DNA of 64,000 bases, taken from Candidatus Korarchaeum sp. GTDB taxonomy: Archaea > Korarchaeota > Korarchaeia > Korarchaeales > Korarchaeaceae. The notes under the pieces are model-generated. The model was not told the DNA's origin and ran no database searches. It saw nothing but the letters and a program-made list of their open reading frames with translations. The stretch is from positions 124,001-188,000 of the forward strand of contig JAWAID010000001.1 in the NCBI GenBank assembly GCA_038888615.1, in the 5' to 3' direction. Both the position numbers and the translations under genes were made by a program. Shown piece by piece: positions 7,534 through 16,184 of this stretch. How positions within the stretch are numbered: the first letter of the stretch is position 1; each line of letters begins with the position of its first letter.

Positions 7534-8115
7534 TCAGTACATCTCCTCCTCTACCTCCAAAACCTCCTTAGGAGCCACGAGTATGTAGTACTTGTCCTTC
7601 CCCATGAACTCCTCCAGGACCCTCCTCGTGATGAGTTCAGCCGGATCCTTTATGCCCGCCCTCTCAGCCACATCGGAGAAACTCGAGAAAGGTCTCCTCG
7701 ATCTCTCCTCGAGCACCTTGAGAAGTGTCTTCTTACCTATACCGGGCAGGAGTTCTAGTTGATGAAGCCTTGTAGTCATAGGGATGCTCTCATTGAATAA
7801 GTTAACGAAGAACTGTTCCCCTTCCCTAACTATCCTAGATACCACCGATTCGAGGATCATCTTGGCAGTTGGAGGAAGCTCCTCGTAGCTCAAGTACCTG
7901 ATGAACTTGCTCACCTCCTTCCTGGGACCCTTACCGACGTATATCTTATCTAAGACGTTCAGGTTGACGTTAGGCCTTAAAGCGAACTCCATCAGTATGA
8001 AGTACCTGTCCCCTACGACATCAACCCTCCTCCTAGCGTCATCGACGTAGAGGACGTAGGCCCAGCTGTCGTGAGGTCTCCTCTTACCCTGCGCGAACCT
8101 CCACATCACCGACAC
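7534..8115 (-). CDS. DUF655 RNA-binding-type protein (helix-hairpin-helix)
   Basis: A 193-residue archaeal protein. An N-terminal beta-rich domain (RRPHDSWAYVLYVDDARRRV) is followed by a C-terminal helix-hairpin-helix (LHQLELLPGIGKKTLLKVLE). This matches the conserved archaeal DUF655/COG1491 family, predicted to bind nucleic acid and commonly found beside rpl21e and rpoF, exactly as here. An ATG three codons in (8106) is an alternative start. Last gene of the rpl21e-rpoF-DUF655 string. Confidence 0.8.
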   Translation of the reverse strand: MSVMWRFAQGKRRPHDSWAYVLYVDDARRRVDVVGDRYFILMEFALRPNVNLNVLDKIYVGKGPRKEVSKFIRYLSYEELPPTAKMILESVVSRIVREGEQFFVNLFNESIPMTTRLHQLELLPGIGKKTLLKVLEERSRRPFSSFSDVAERAGIKDPAELITRRVLEEFMGKDKYYILVAPKEVLEVEEEMY

Positions 8116-8124
8116 CGTTAATCC

Positions 8125-8481
8125 TTATCCCATGAGGGACCTCAATAAGTTAAGCATTTCCTTATAATCTTCTTGCGTAAGCAATGGATAATCCTTGAAG
8201 AGGTAGGCTCTCAACTCCTCCTCATCACTCGGGAGCAGGTTAACCAGCATGACCGCGTGCTCCTCCTTCAACTTAAATCTCCTAACGAGCTCCTCGACCG
8301 TCTCCCTGGCTCTTTTGGGATCAGAAACCTTGGTGAACTTAGCGAGATACATGAGGAGCCTCCTCTGATCTACCGTGAGGGACTCCACTGATGAGGACCA
8401 CCTATCGAATACCAGGGCTTTCACTTCAGCTAGCGTAAGAGATCTCCTACTGAAGGGTCCCGTCGAACTCATCATCCTCAT
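8125..8481 (-). CDS. rpoF: RNA polymerase subunit F (Rpb4 homologue)
   Basis: A 118-residue subunit that forms the polymerase stalk with RpoE. The sequence shows the HRDC-like helical pattern of Rpb4 (DQRRLLMYLAKFTKVSDPKR, VEELVRRFKLKEEHAVMLVN). The start ATG overlaps the rpl21e stop by 4 nt, indicating translational coupling. rpl21e-rpoF adjacency is common in archaea and supports the call. Confidence 0.85.
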   Translation of the reverse strand: MRMMSSTGPFSRRSLTLAEVKALVFDRWSSSVESLTVDQRRLLMYLAKFTKVSDPKRARETVEELVRRFKLKEEHAVMLVNLLPSDEEELRAYLFKDYPLLTQEDYKEMLNLLRSLMG

Positions 8482-8774
8482 CCCGAGTGTTTCTTCAGAT
8501 GGACCGGGAGGACTATTAAGTGCTTCGTCTTACCCCCGAGCTTGATGTCGACTAAGTAGGCATCACCCCTCCTACCCGTCACTACCCCTACCTTACCCTG
8601 ATACCTCCTGTGAGGCATACCTCTCCTCACGGAGGGCTCCACATCTATCACTACTTTATCACCCACTTCGAACTCCCTGAGGAACTTAGCGGGAGATGGT
8701 CTACCCTTCTCACGCGGTGTCTTCGAGAGAAAGTTCCTAGATCTATAGAGGAATCCGAAGGACCTCCTACCCAT
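8478..8774 (-). CDS. rpl21e: Ribosomal protein L21e
   Basis: A 98-residue basic large-subunit protein with an SH3-like barrel. The N-terminal RSRNFLSKTPREKGRPSP and the central GDKVVIDVEPSVRRGMPHRR, YQGKVGVVTGRRGDAYLVDI stretches are characteristic of L21e. It lies 6 nt after pus10 and overlaps rpoF. Confidence 0.93.
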   Translation of the reverse strand: MGRRSFGFLYRSRNFLSKTPREKGRPSPAKFLREFEVGDKVVIDVEPSVRRGMPHRRYQGKVGVVTGRRGDAYLVDIKLGGKTKHLIVLPVHLKKHSG

Positions 8775-8780
8775 ATCGCA

Positions 8781-9980
8781 TCACCTTTCGTTTACCGAGA
8801 CCATTACCTCGAGTACATCGAGTTCACTACAAAAAGATTTTTTCCCCAGTAACTCGGTAACGCTGGGGCTGGTCCTCCCGAGATCCCCGCTGATGAGCTC
8901 CTTGATATAAAGTCCTCCATCACAGAGTATATATAGTTCGAATTTTTTATCATTTATTCTATTGAAGTTTATTTCATATACTTTTTTTAACCTAATGGTA
9001 TCCGATCTCCTCCACAGCACCCGAGTGGGGGTCCTCTGCCTTACGGTAGTTCCCTCGAGCCCCTCCTTGATCCTCCTGAGATCCTCCTCGCTCACCTCAC
9101 CCTCTACCTCCACCAGGGCTCTATAGAGCTTCCTAACTCTTGGAGAGCTCTCCTTCAACGCCCTGACCTCGTCCCTACTCGAGAACCTCAGACCAGATAC
9201 CTCGATCATCCCGCGGGCTCTCCCATTTATCTCCCGCTCCAGCTCACTTAGGTCCACGAGTCTCCTCTTAGGGTTAATGATTTCCATAACGAATGGCCTT
9301 CCGCTCCCGAGCATCCTGGCGTCCACGTCCTCCCTACCGGCACCGTGGAGCACGTAGTCATCGGCCAGGAAGAACTCCCTCATGACCTCCCCCACTATAC
9401 CCTCCACGCTTCCCTGAGCTACCTTACCCCTCCATCCGCACCTCTCACAACCCCTTCCCCCGCACTCAGCACACCTCCTCCTCGACTGCGAGATCCCCCT
9501 CTCGAGTTTCCTGTACCTGCCGAAGATGAATATGGGTGCTGATCTAACCTGAACGACACCCCTCCTGAAGTCAAAGAGCAGCGAAGCCGATGCTTCCTCA
9601 CTTATAGGCTTTCCAGAGAGCATTTCCATGACCCTATCGAGCGATTTCACTAAGGTGAGCTTGATAGAACGCATCCTAGGGGGGTTATACTTCGCTCTTA
9701 TCCTATCCTCCTTCTCCATCACATCGACCGGTAAGATGACGCTGGTCTTCAGGGATTCTACCTCGATCTCGTTCAACTTCCTCAGAGCTTCTCGCAGCAT
9801 GCCACCGAGCTTTTTCATGATGATGCCGCCACAGAGAGAACATTCCTGTCTAATCTTAGGTTCATCCGATTCAAATAATTCCATTATGATACTAAAGAGT
9901 TCCTCCACCTCTCCTCCTCTCAAACTGCTCTCGCAGAACCCACACAGGGCTTCCCCCGCGATGATATCTAAGGGGGTCAT
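8781..9980 (-). CDS. pus10: tRNA pseudouridine synthase Pus10
   Basis: A 399-residue enzyme that makes pseudouridine 54/55 in archaeal tRNA. The N-terminal THUMP-like region carries zinc-binding pairs (CGFCES and CSLCGG). A second cysteine-rich patch (CAECGGRGCERCGWRG) precedes the catalytic domain. The catalytic segment reads GREDVDARMLGSGRPFVMEI, with the expected Asp after ED. The C-terminus retains TPTRVLWRRSDTIR and YIKELISGDLGRTSPSVTEL. Its ATG overlaps the end of srp54 by 4 nt. Confidence 0.92.
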   Translation of the reverse strand: MTPLDIIAGEALCGFCESSLRGGEVEELFSIIMELFESDEPKIRQECSLCGGIIMKKLGGMLREALRKLNEIEVESLKTSVILPVDVMEKEDRIRAKYNPPRMRSIKLTLVKSLDRVMEMLSGKPISEEASASLLFDFRRGVVQVRSAPIFIFGRYRKLERGISQSRRRCAECGGRGCERCGWRGKVAQGSVEGIVGEVMREFFLADDYVLHGAGREDVDARMLGSGRPFVMEIINPKRRLVDLSELEREINGRARGMIEVSGLRFSSRDEVRALKESSPRVRKLYRALVEVEGEVSEEDLRRIKEGLEGTTVRQRTPTRVLWRRSDTIRLKKVYEINFNRINDKKFELYILCDGGLYIKELISGDLGRTSPSVTELLGKKSFCSELDVLEVMVSVNER

Positions 9981-11293
9981 CCACTCAGTCCCATCCTCCT
10001 GAACAACTGCCTAGCCTTGGACATCGATGACATGGATTCCATTATTTTTCTAGCCTGATAGTAGGATTTAAGTAATCTCCTTACGTCTTTTGCAGTCACT
10101 CCAGAGCCTCTAGCTATCCTCTCGATCCTAGATCCCCTGATTAGGGAGGGATCCCTCCTCTCATCAGGGGTCATCGAGTTTATTATCGCTACCCATCTCT
10201 CCATCTCACCATGATCTATCTCCAAGGGCAATCTCCCGCTGATCCCGGGCAGCATCTCTAAGAGCTTATCCAATGGACCCGCTCTCCTTATCTGCCTCAA
10301 GTAATCCCTGAAGTCCTCCAAGTCGAACTTCCCCTTTGAAATCCTATCGATGAGCCTGCTCTCCTTAAAGGCCTCCTCCATCCTCATCGCCAGTTCAACG
10401 ATGTCCCCACCGCCTAGCAGCCTGGAGACGAATCTATTCGGATCGAACCTCTCGAGGTCCTCTATACGCTCACCGGTCCCTATGAAGAGTATGGGGGCTC
10501 CTGAAGCCGCTACAGCGGACAGAGCCCCACCCCCCTTAGCCGCACCATCCAGCTTCGTGACTATGACCCCACCGACCGGAACCCTCTCAGCGAAGGCCTT
10601 GGCCTGAGGGTAAGCCGCTTGCCCTATGGTCCCATCCACCGTCAGGATAACTAGATCAGGTCTTATCTCCTTGTAGTAAACCTCCAGTTCACTCATTAAA
10701 CCTCCTTCGTCCCTATGTCTCCCCGCCGTATCTATTATCACGAAGTTGTACCTCTCCCTCCTGAAGAACTCTACCCCCTCCCTCATTATCTCAACTGGGT
10801 CCTCCGACTCCGTCCAGTAGACGGGAATATCGGGGCCCACCAGCTGCTCCAGCTGCAGCTTCGACGCGGGTCTCACGACATCCGCCGATATCACGCCCAC
10901 CTTGCCGAACCTCTTAGATAACCATTTAGCGAGTTTAGCTACCGTAGTCGTCTTGCCAGAACCCTCGATACCCACCATCAGTATCACGTTAGTCTTCTTA
11001 CCTTCTACTGGGATCTCAACCGCTTTTCTACCCAGTAGAGATGTCAGCTCCTCGTAAAGGACCTTCACCGCGAGGTCCCTCCTGGTGAAACCGGGAGGGG
11101 GATCCTCCCTCAAGGTCCTCTCCCTGATCCTCCTGCTTATCTCCAGAACCAGTTTCACATCCACATCAGCCTCTATCAGGGACCTCTGGACTTCCCTGAC
11201 GAACTCGTTAACGGCTACTTCATCTACGATAGATCTCCCCATTATCCTGCTGACAGCTCTCCTGAGCGAGTTACTGAGCCCCTCCAGGACCAA
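9977..11293 (-). CDS. srp54: Signal recognition particle protein SRP54
   Basis: A 438-residue GTPase that binds signal sequences and SRP RNA and targets ribosomes to the SecY channel. N domain at 1-90; G domain with GIEGSGKTTTVAKLA (about 108-122), DTAGRHRDE and TKLDGAAKGGG; then the methionine-rich M domain from about 300 (LEMLPGISGRLP; ARQLFRRMGLSG at the end). TTG start, 4 nt after the aIF5A stop. SecY and an EMC3-like insertase are encoded in the same window. Confidence 0.95.
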   Translation of the reverse strand: MVLEGLSNSLRRAVSRIMGRSIVDEVAVNEFVREVQRSLIEADVDVKLVLEISRRIRERTLREDPPPGFTRRDLAVKVLYEELTSLLGRKAVEIPVEGKKTNVILMVGIEGSGKTTTVAKLAKWLSKRFGKVGVISADVVRPASKLQLEQLVGPDIPVYWTESEDPVEIMREGVEFFRRERYNFVIIDTAGRHRDEGGLMSELEVYYKEIRPDLVILTVDGTIGQAAYPQAKAFAERVPVGGVIVTKLDGAAKGGGALSAVAASGAPILFIGTGERIEDLERFDPNRFVSRLLGGGDIVELAMRMEEAFKESRLIDRISKGKFDLEDFRDYLRQIRRAGPLDKLLEMLPGISGRLPLEIDHGEMERWVAIINSMTPDERRDPSLIRGSRIERIARGSGVTAKDVRRLLKSYYQARKIMESMSSMSKARQLFRRMGLSG

Positions 11294-11297
11294 CTAC

Positions 11298-11702
11298 CTA
11301 TACGCCACCCCTCGTCCTCACTATCTTCCTCCTACCCATGGACTCCCAGTACTCGACCTCAACCCCGCTCCGAAGCCTTGAGGCCAGTTCCTGATCCTCG
11401 GGTACCGGTAACTCGAAGGTTTCGTAGGTTTCCAGATCCATCAGCTGCACCAAATTTCCGTAAACGTTTATCACCTGCGCTGTCTTCTTGTCAACTATTG
11501 GTATCTCGACGATCGCATCTGCTGGGAATATCTTAGACCTCCTAGTCCCGTCGAAGATCCCTCGGGCCTCCACCCTGACCTTAGCTGAACCGTGCTTCCC
11601 AGGTTTGGATTTAGAGACGTCCAGAACCTCACAAGGCTCGTCATCCAAGATGACGTAACTTCCCTTCCTAAGGTCCCCCGCGCTGCCTCTAGTCACGGAC
11701 AT
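11298..11702 (-). CDS. Translation factor aIF5A
   Basis: A 134-residue elongation/initiation factor that carries hypusine. The modified lysine is K36 in SKPGKHGSAKV; the SH3-like N domain is followed by an OB-fold C domain (AQVINVYGNLVQLMDLETYE). I chose the ATG at 11702 because a strong GGAGGTGATCCC precedes it; ten extra codons upstream would overlap rps9. Operon order: rpl18e, rpl13, rps9, aIF5A, srp54, pus10. Confidence 0.93.
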   Translation of the reverse strand: MSVTRGSAGDLRKGSYVILDDEPCEVLDVSKSKPGKHGSAKVRVEARGIFDGTRRSKIFPADAIVEIPIVDKKTAQVINVYGNLVQLMDLETYETFELPVPEDQELASRLRSGVEVEYWESMGRRKIVRTRGGV

Positions 11703-11728
11703 GGGATCACCTCCCATTCTGTGAGGGA

Positions 11729-12151
11729 TCACCTATAAGATTTCTGGAACCTAGCCCTAGCGCTCCTACCTCCGTACTTCTTCGGTTCGGTCTGCCTGGG
11801 ATCTCCCTTCAGTATGCTCCTATCGTACTCCTTGAACAGCTCCTTCAGGTGCTCGCTCTTCGTGTAGCTAACTAGAGCCCTACCTATGGCCATCCTCAAC
11901 GCATCGGCTTGAGCCATGAAGCCACCCCCCTTCACCCTAGCGTAGATATCCAAGTCCTTGACGTAATCCATCGCCAGCCAGAGGGGCTCGAGCACCTTCA
12001 TCCTCACGAGCTCATTGGGCGCGAAGACCTCGATGGGCATGCCGTTGACGTACAGCCTTCCCGAGCCCTTCCTGATCGTAGCTATAGCCCTAGCAGTCTT
12101 TCTCCTAGCTGATGCTAGTGCGTAAATTCCCCCTTTAGCCTTAGGCGACAT
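11729..12151 (-). CDS. rps9: Ribosomal protein S9
   Basis: A 140-residue small-subunit protein (uS9). Signature parts: ASARRKTARAIATIRKGSGR near the N-terminus, VKGGGFMAQADALRMAIGRA in the middle, and the C-terminal KYGGRSARARFQKSYR tail that reaches the P-site tRNA. The ATG at 12151 has GGAGGGGTG six nt upstream; an in-frame GTG lies at 12160. It overlaps the end of rpl13 by 11 nt. Confidence 0.94.
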   Translation of the reverse strand: MSPKAKGGIYALASARRKTARAIATIRKGSGRLYVNGMPIEVFAPNELVRMKVLEPLWLAMDYVKDLDIYARVKGGGFMAQADALRMAIGRALVSYTKSEHLKELFKEYDRSILKGDPRQTEPKKYGGRSARARFQKSYR

Positions 12152-12626
12152 CCTCGGCACCCCTCCATCCCAGCTGCCTCGACAACCAGAGGACCGTCAC
12201 GTAACCCCTGCCCTCCTTAGGCTTAAGGGAATCAACCGTGTATTTAACGTATTCCCTCTCATCTCCCCTTATCACAGTATCCTTCTCAACACCGGCTAAC
12301 TCCTCAGGAACCCCTATGAAGACCCTGAGCCTCCTGAGGGCTTCCCTTCCCTTAGCCTTCTTCATCGGGAGCATCCCCCTGACAGTCTTCCAGACGATCC
12401 TATCAGGGGTTCTCGGCTGAACGGGAGACATCCTAGGGTTTATCTTGCTCTTTATTGATCTCCTAGTCAGATACTTCTTCAGGATGGTTTGTGGATTGCC
12501 AGATATCACGGCCTTCTCCGCATTCACTATGGCCACTCTCTTACCGTTCAGCAGCTCCTTAGCAACTAGAGAGGCCACTCTCCCCAGGATCTTGTTCTCA
12601 GCATCTATCACGAGGTCGAACTTCAT
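12141..12626 (-). CDS. rpl13: Ribosomal protein L13
   Basis: A 161-residue uL13. Recognisable by DAENKILGRVASLVAKELLN at the N-terminus, GNPQTILKKYLTRRSIKSKI and TPDRIVWKTVRGMLPMKKAK. The ATG at 12626 is preceded by AGGTGA at proper spacing; other in-frame starts lie at 12632 (ATG) and 12635 (GTG). Directly follows rpl18e. Confidence 0.94.
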   Translation of the reverse strand: MKFDLVIDAENKILGRVASLVAKELLNGKRVAIVNAEKAVISGNPQTILKKYLTRRSIKSKINPRMSPVQPRTPDRIVWKTVRGMLPMKKAKGREALRRLRVFIGVPEELAGVEKDTVIRGDEREYVKYTVDSLKPKEGRGYVTVLWLSRQLGWRGAEDVA

Positions 12627-12635
12627 CACCATCAC

Positions 12636-13004
12636 CTAAACCACTATCCTCGTGTAAGAACCCTTGGGGTTCAGCTTCACGTACTCATCGAGTAGAAGGG
12701 CTTTCCCTCCGGCCTCCTCTATCTTCCTCCTCGCTTCCCTAGTGAAGCTAGCTGCTGCTACGACTACCGACCTCCTGATCTCCCCCTCACCCAGTACCTT
12801 CCCCGGAACTATGATGGCGGCTGCACCATCAGCGTACCTCTCTATCTTCCACAGGTTCACCTCAACTCTCCTCCTAGTTGGCTTCTTGAGTCTCTCGGCT
12901 ACAGCCTTCCATATGGGTGCTTCGTTCACTCTAGAGGCCAATTCCAAGTTCTCTATCATCCTCACCAGTCTGGGGTTCGTCGGACCCGTGGGTTTCAATT
13001 TCAC
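12636..13004 (-). CDS. rpl18e: Ribosomal protein L18e
   Basis: A 122-residue large-subunit protein. Signature: LKPTGPTNPRLVRMIENLEL at the N-terminus, and AAIIVPGKVLGEGEIRRSVV near residues 62-82. First gene of the rpl18e-rpl13-rps9-aIF5A string. The GTG at 13004 is immediately against the GGAGG motif, so the TTG at 12998 is a plausible alternative start. A TATA element lies near 13033-13042. Confidence 0.92.
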   Translation of the reverse strand: MKLKPTGPTNPRLVRMIENLELASRVNEAPIWKAVAERLKKPTRRRVEVNLWKIERYADGAAAIIVPGKVLGEGEIRRSVVVAAASFTREARRKIEEAGGKALLLDEYVKLNPKGSYTRIVV

Positions 13005-13032
13005 CCTCCTCTCGGGGCACGTCGAGTTACAG

Positions 13033-13042
13033 CTTTAAATAG
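13033..13042 (-). promoter_or_regulatory. TATA box of the rpl18e operon
   Basis: On the minus strand CTATTTAAAG is centred roughly 33 nt before the rpl18e start, predicting a leader of about 7-13 nt. Confidence 0.45.
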
Positions 13043-13124
13043 GTTTTGGATGCGAGCGCAGCCCACTAAAGTTAAATTCATAATCAATTCTCGGATATCC
13101 TATATAATGTTTCTACTATACATT

Positions 13125-14420
13125 CTAGATTTCCTCTAAAGATTTACCCATTGTTTCCACGCCCATCGTGATCACCGCCAGACCCGCTGCTAAGTGAACC
13201 AACGAGAAGACCGAGAAGGGACCCGATATCCCAGTTATTGCGAACAGGTAACCCGTTATTGAGGGTGATAGTATTCCCATGAGTCTGCCGAAGCTAGCTG
13301 CTGCTCCCGAACCCATACCCCTTATCTCAGTAGGATAGAGCTCCGGGGTGTAAGCGTAGAGCCCGGCCCAGGCACCCAAGTTGAAGAAGGATATTAGCGA
13401 GCTGAAGGTGAATATCCACATCAAATCCACTCTTAAGCTGAGCAGGGCTGAGAAGATTCCTGCCGCTATCAAATATGCCGCCAGAACCCCCTTTCTCCCT
13501 ATCCTATCGAGAAGGAAGGAGGCTGAGTAGTAACCGGGGATCTGAAACAGCGTTATTAAGAGTGTCCATCCCAGGGAAGTAACGTCTCCAAGTCCGAACT
13601 GCCTGGAGTATATCGTGGGTAACCAGAGGAATATCCCGTGGTAGGTGTAGATGAGACCTCCCCACAGTATGAAGAGCAGTGCGGTCCTCTTGACGTACTT
13701 CCTCGATAGTAAGTCCCTTATCGTGTACCTCCTAACCTCAGTTAACTCCTCGCCCTCAGGTAGATTCTTAACCCCCAGCAGGGCCGCGAGCCTCCTCACT
13801 TCATCCATCCTACCCTTGACGATGAGGAACCTCATGCTCTCAGGTAGGTAACTCACTACCAGGGGTAGCGTTAGGAGGGGTAGTAGGGCTACTGAGAACG
13901 TAGCCCTCCAACCGAGAGATGGGAGGACGAGATATGGGATTAGGAGGGAGATCATCACTCCGTATACCCAGCTCGTCTCCACCAAACCTAAGAAGAGGCC
14001 CCTCTTCCTCTTGGGCACGTACTCGGAAACGTAGATCCCGGGCTGCGGTAAGGCCCCTCCCAGTCCGATGCCCGCTAGGAACCTCAGAACGTAGAGCGAT
14101 AGTAGGTCCCGCGCTAGGCCGCAAGCCGCGGTGAAGATGGATTCTATGGTTAGCACTATTATCAGGACCCTCCTCCTCCCTATGACGTCAGCTAACCTAC
14201 CGAAGAGCAGGGCACCTAGGAACATCCCAAGGTACCCGGAGCTCATCAGGTAGCCCATCGTCACCACATCTAGGTTCCACTCCCTAGCGATAGGGCTCAC
14301 TAAAGCCGCTATGAGCATGACGTCCATCGCTGTGAAACAGTAGATCAGCGACGCCACCAGGAGTATCCTATAGTGGAAGGTCCCCACGTCAACCTCATCC
14401 AGCAATTTGCCGATCCGCAT
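13125..14420 (-). CDS. MFS transporter resembling the NaiP/YceI niacin-transporter group
   Basis: A 431-residue permease with about 12 membrane segments. MFS loop motifs are clear: GRLADVIGRRRVL after TM2 and the equivalent DRIGRKGVL in the second half; GLGGALPQPGIYVSEYVP is in TM4-5. The stretch FFNLGAWAGLYAYTPELYPT, then EIRGMGSGAAASFGR, resembles bacterial NaiP/YceI proteins, as I recall them. Substrate by similarity only: niacin or another small carboxylate. A TATA at about 14454-14461 gives a leader of roughly 11 nt. It is divergent from the cydA pair and may have no functional link to it. Confidence 0.72.
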   Translation of the reverse strand: MRIGKLLDEVDVGTFHYRILLVASLIYCFTAMDVMLIAALVSPIAREWNLDVVTMGYLMSSGYLGMFLGALLFGRLADVIGRRRVLIIVLTIESIFTAACGLARDLLSLYVLRFLAGIGLGGALPQPGIYVSEYVPKRKRGLFLGLVETSWVYGVMISLLIPYLVLPSLGWRATFSVALLPLLTLPLVVSYLPESMRFLIVKGRMDEVRRLAALLGVKNLPEGEELTEVRRYTIRDLLSRKYVKRTALLFILWGGLIYTYHGIFLWLPTIYSRQFGLGDVTSLGWTLLITLFQIPGYYSASFLLDRIGRKGVLAAYLIAAGIFSALLSLRVDLMWIFTFSSLISFFNLGAWAGLYAYTPELYPTEIRGMGSGAAASFGRLMGILSPSITGYLFAITGISGPFSVFSLVHLAAGLAVITMGVETMGKSLEEI

Positions 14421-14513
14421 GAACCCCCTACTTACGGGAGCACAGTAACAAAACTTTAAAGATCACCCACCCCTACAACGCCCTTCATAATTGGTTAGTT
14501 TTTCAAACATATA

Positions 14514-14527
14514 TTTTTATAAATAAT
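14514..14527 (+). promoter_or_regulatory. TATA box of the cydA/cydA' operon
   Basis: TTTTTATAAATAAT lies about 46 nt before the cydA ATG. Transcription from about 14545 would leave a 20-nt leader containing AAGGGGTGG as ribosome-binding site. Confidence 0.5.
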
Positions 14528-14564
14528 AACATATTCCGTTCTGAAAAGGGTAAGGGGTGGTCTA

Positions 14565-16184
14565 ATGGACCTCCTCTCTCAGTGGTTGAATTACCCCGCC
14601 GCTATTGATAGGATGCTCTCGATAATCGGGATCGAGATCCACTGGCTGATACTCCAGTACGTCTTGGGACTCCCCCTCATGATAACGCTAGCTTTACTGC
14701 TTCACGCAAGGAGCAAGGATGAGAAGTGGAACAGGATGGCCAAGACCATGACTAAAGCATTGGGAATAATATTCGCAGTTGGTGCAGCGGCAGGTACCAT
14801 CAGCGAGTTCGGGTTAGTGGTTATATGGCCTAACCTCCTCGAGGCAGCTGGGAGGTATATATTCTTCCCACTGTACGCCGAGGTGTTCGCGTTCCTAATG
14901 GAGGTGACATTCATATACCTCCTGGTCTTCGGATGGAGTAAGATGGGAGTTAAGGCCAAGATCACGCTCTCCCTACTAGCTCTGTTCGGGGCTTGGCTCT
15001 CAGGCGCGTTGATAATGAGTGTGAACAGTTACATGGTGGCTCCGACCGGGATAGTAGCGGCTTACGATCCATCTAGTGGGTGGAAGTACGAACAGGGGTT
15101 CCCGAAGGTCCTCTTAGTGGTTCCGAACGATGTAGTGAAAGTGCTTGATGTGGAGAAGCTCTCCTCACTCGGGATGGAGGTTGTAAGTAGCGGGGAGAAT
15201 GGGGTCTCGGTGCTGCTACCCTCTAAGATCGTTTCGAGGCTAGTGAGTGAGGCTTGGAGTAACGTTAAGCTCGGTGAGAGCGTTCTCTCCTTGGTTGTAA
15301 GGAGCGAGTCCCTTGTAGATCTTGAGGACCTCCTAGTCAAGGACGTCGTCGACATCATGATGACTAACACCGTTAGGAGCGTTGGTTACACCACTGTCAC
15401 GTTCCTCTCACCCGTCTACCTGGGGAGCATACTCCACGCCCTAGGATCGGCCGTGACGGTCACTGGTTTCACCATATTAGGAGCCTACTCCCTCCTCCTA
15501 ATGAGGAGGAAGGATGAGTATTACTTAGCTGGCCTGAGATTCGGCGCCCTCCTGAGCCTCATTGCTATCTCAGCGCAGGGTCTGGTCTTCGGGCACATAT
15601 TGGGCGTTCAGATCGCGGAGAACAATCCTGAGAAACTAGCTGCCATGGAAGGGACAAGCAACAGTATACTGAGTTTAGGAAGATCCCTTGGTATCGAGAG
15701 ATTGATGAGCCTCATAGTTTACGGTAGCTTTGACGCAAAATTACCAGATTACGACTCCATAAGGGTGGACTACTGCACATTGGACGGGGTCCCGGCCATA
15801 TCCGACTGCAGGCCCCCTCTCCTCATACACTACCTTTACTACGCTAAGACGGGCCTCAGCTTACTATTAGGGCTTTACGCTTTAATTTACGTGCTTCTCA
15901 TCTATAGAGGAGGTGCTACTTCCTCATCCCTCCTTAGGATAAACGTATTGACTCCTGTAGTTGCTCAGTTCGTGAGCTTCCTCGGCTGGGCCGTCAGGGA
16001 GATGGGTAGGAAACCTTGGTCCATATACGGGATCATGACGGTGGATGTAGCCCACACGGTCAACCCGGGGGATCCCCTCTCCTATGGCCTAATAGCCCTG
16101 ATAATGGTCTGTGTAGTTTTGGTCCTGATCCTAGCCGTCTGGAGGTTGTTATACGGGACATCTCTTAGGGAGGTGCGACCTTGA
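14565..16184 (+). CDS. cydA: Cytochrome bd-type oxygen reductase, CydA-like subunit
   Basis: A 539-residue membrane haemoprotein subunit. H26 (IGIEIHWLIL) matches the N-terminal haem-ligand His. E106 and E113 lie in the acidic TM3 region, H291 (GSILHALGSAVTVTGF) matches the b558 His, and E479 in GWAVREMGRKPWSIYG matches the E-GRQPW motif with Q changed to K. AAMEG is kept but the following residues differ from the bacterial EGHW motif. No Met ligand is obvious in YYAKTGLSLLLG. Between residues 178 and 268 lies an extra soluble, Val/Leu/Ser-rich segment absent from ordinary CydA. The next gene is a second, divergent CydA-like subunit with no cydB, as in the archaeal CydAA' enzymes. Confidence 0.85.
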   Translation: MDLLSQWLNYPAAIDRMLSIIGIEIHWLILQYVLGLPLMITLALLLHARSKDEKWNRMAKTMTKALGIIFAVGAAAGTISEFGLVVIWPNLLEAAGRYIFFPLYAEVFAFLMEVTFIYLLVFGWSKMGVKAKITLSLLALFGAWLSGALIMSVNSYMVAPTGIVAAYDPSSGWKYEQGFPKVLLVVPNDVVKVLDVEKLSSLGMEVVSSGENGVSVLLPSKIVSRLVSEAWSNVKLGESVLSLVVRSESLVDLEDLLVKDVVDIMMTNTVRSVGYTTVTFLSPVYLGSILHALGSAVTVTGFTILGAYSLLLMRRKDEYYLAGLRFGALLSLIAISAQGLVFGHILGVQIAENNPEKLAAMEGTSNSILSLGRSLGIERLMSLIVYGSFDAKLPDYDSIRVDYCTLDGVPAISDCRPPLLIHYLYYAKTGLSLLLGLYALIYVLLIYRGGATSSSLLRINVLTPVVAQFVSFLGWAVREMGRKPWSIYGIMTVDVAHTVNPGDPLSYGLIALIMVCVVLVLILAVWRLLYGTSLREVRP

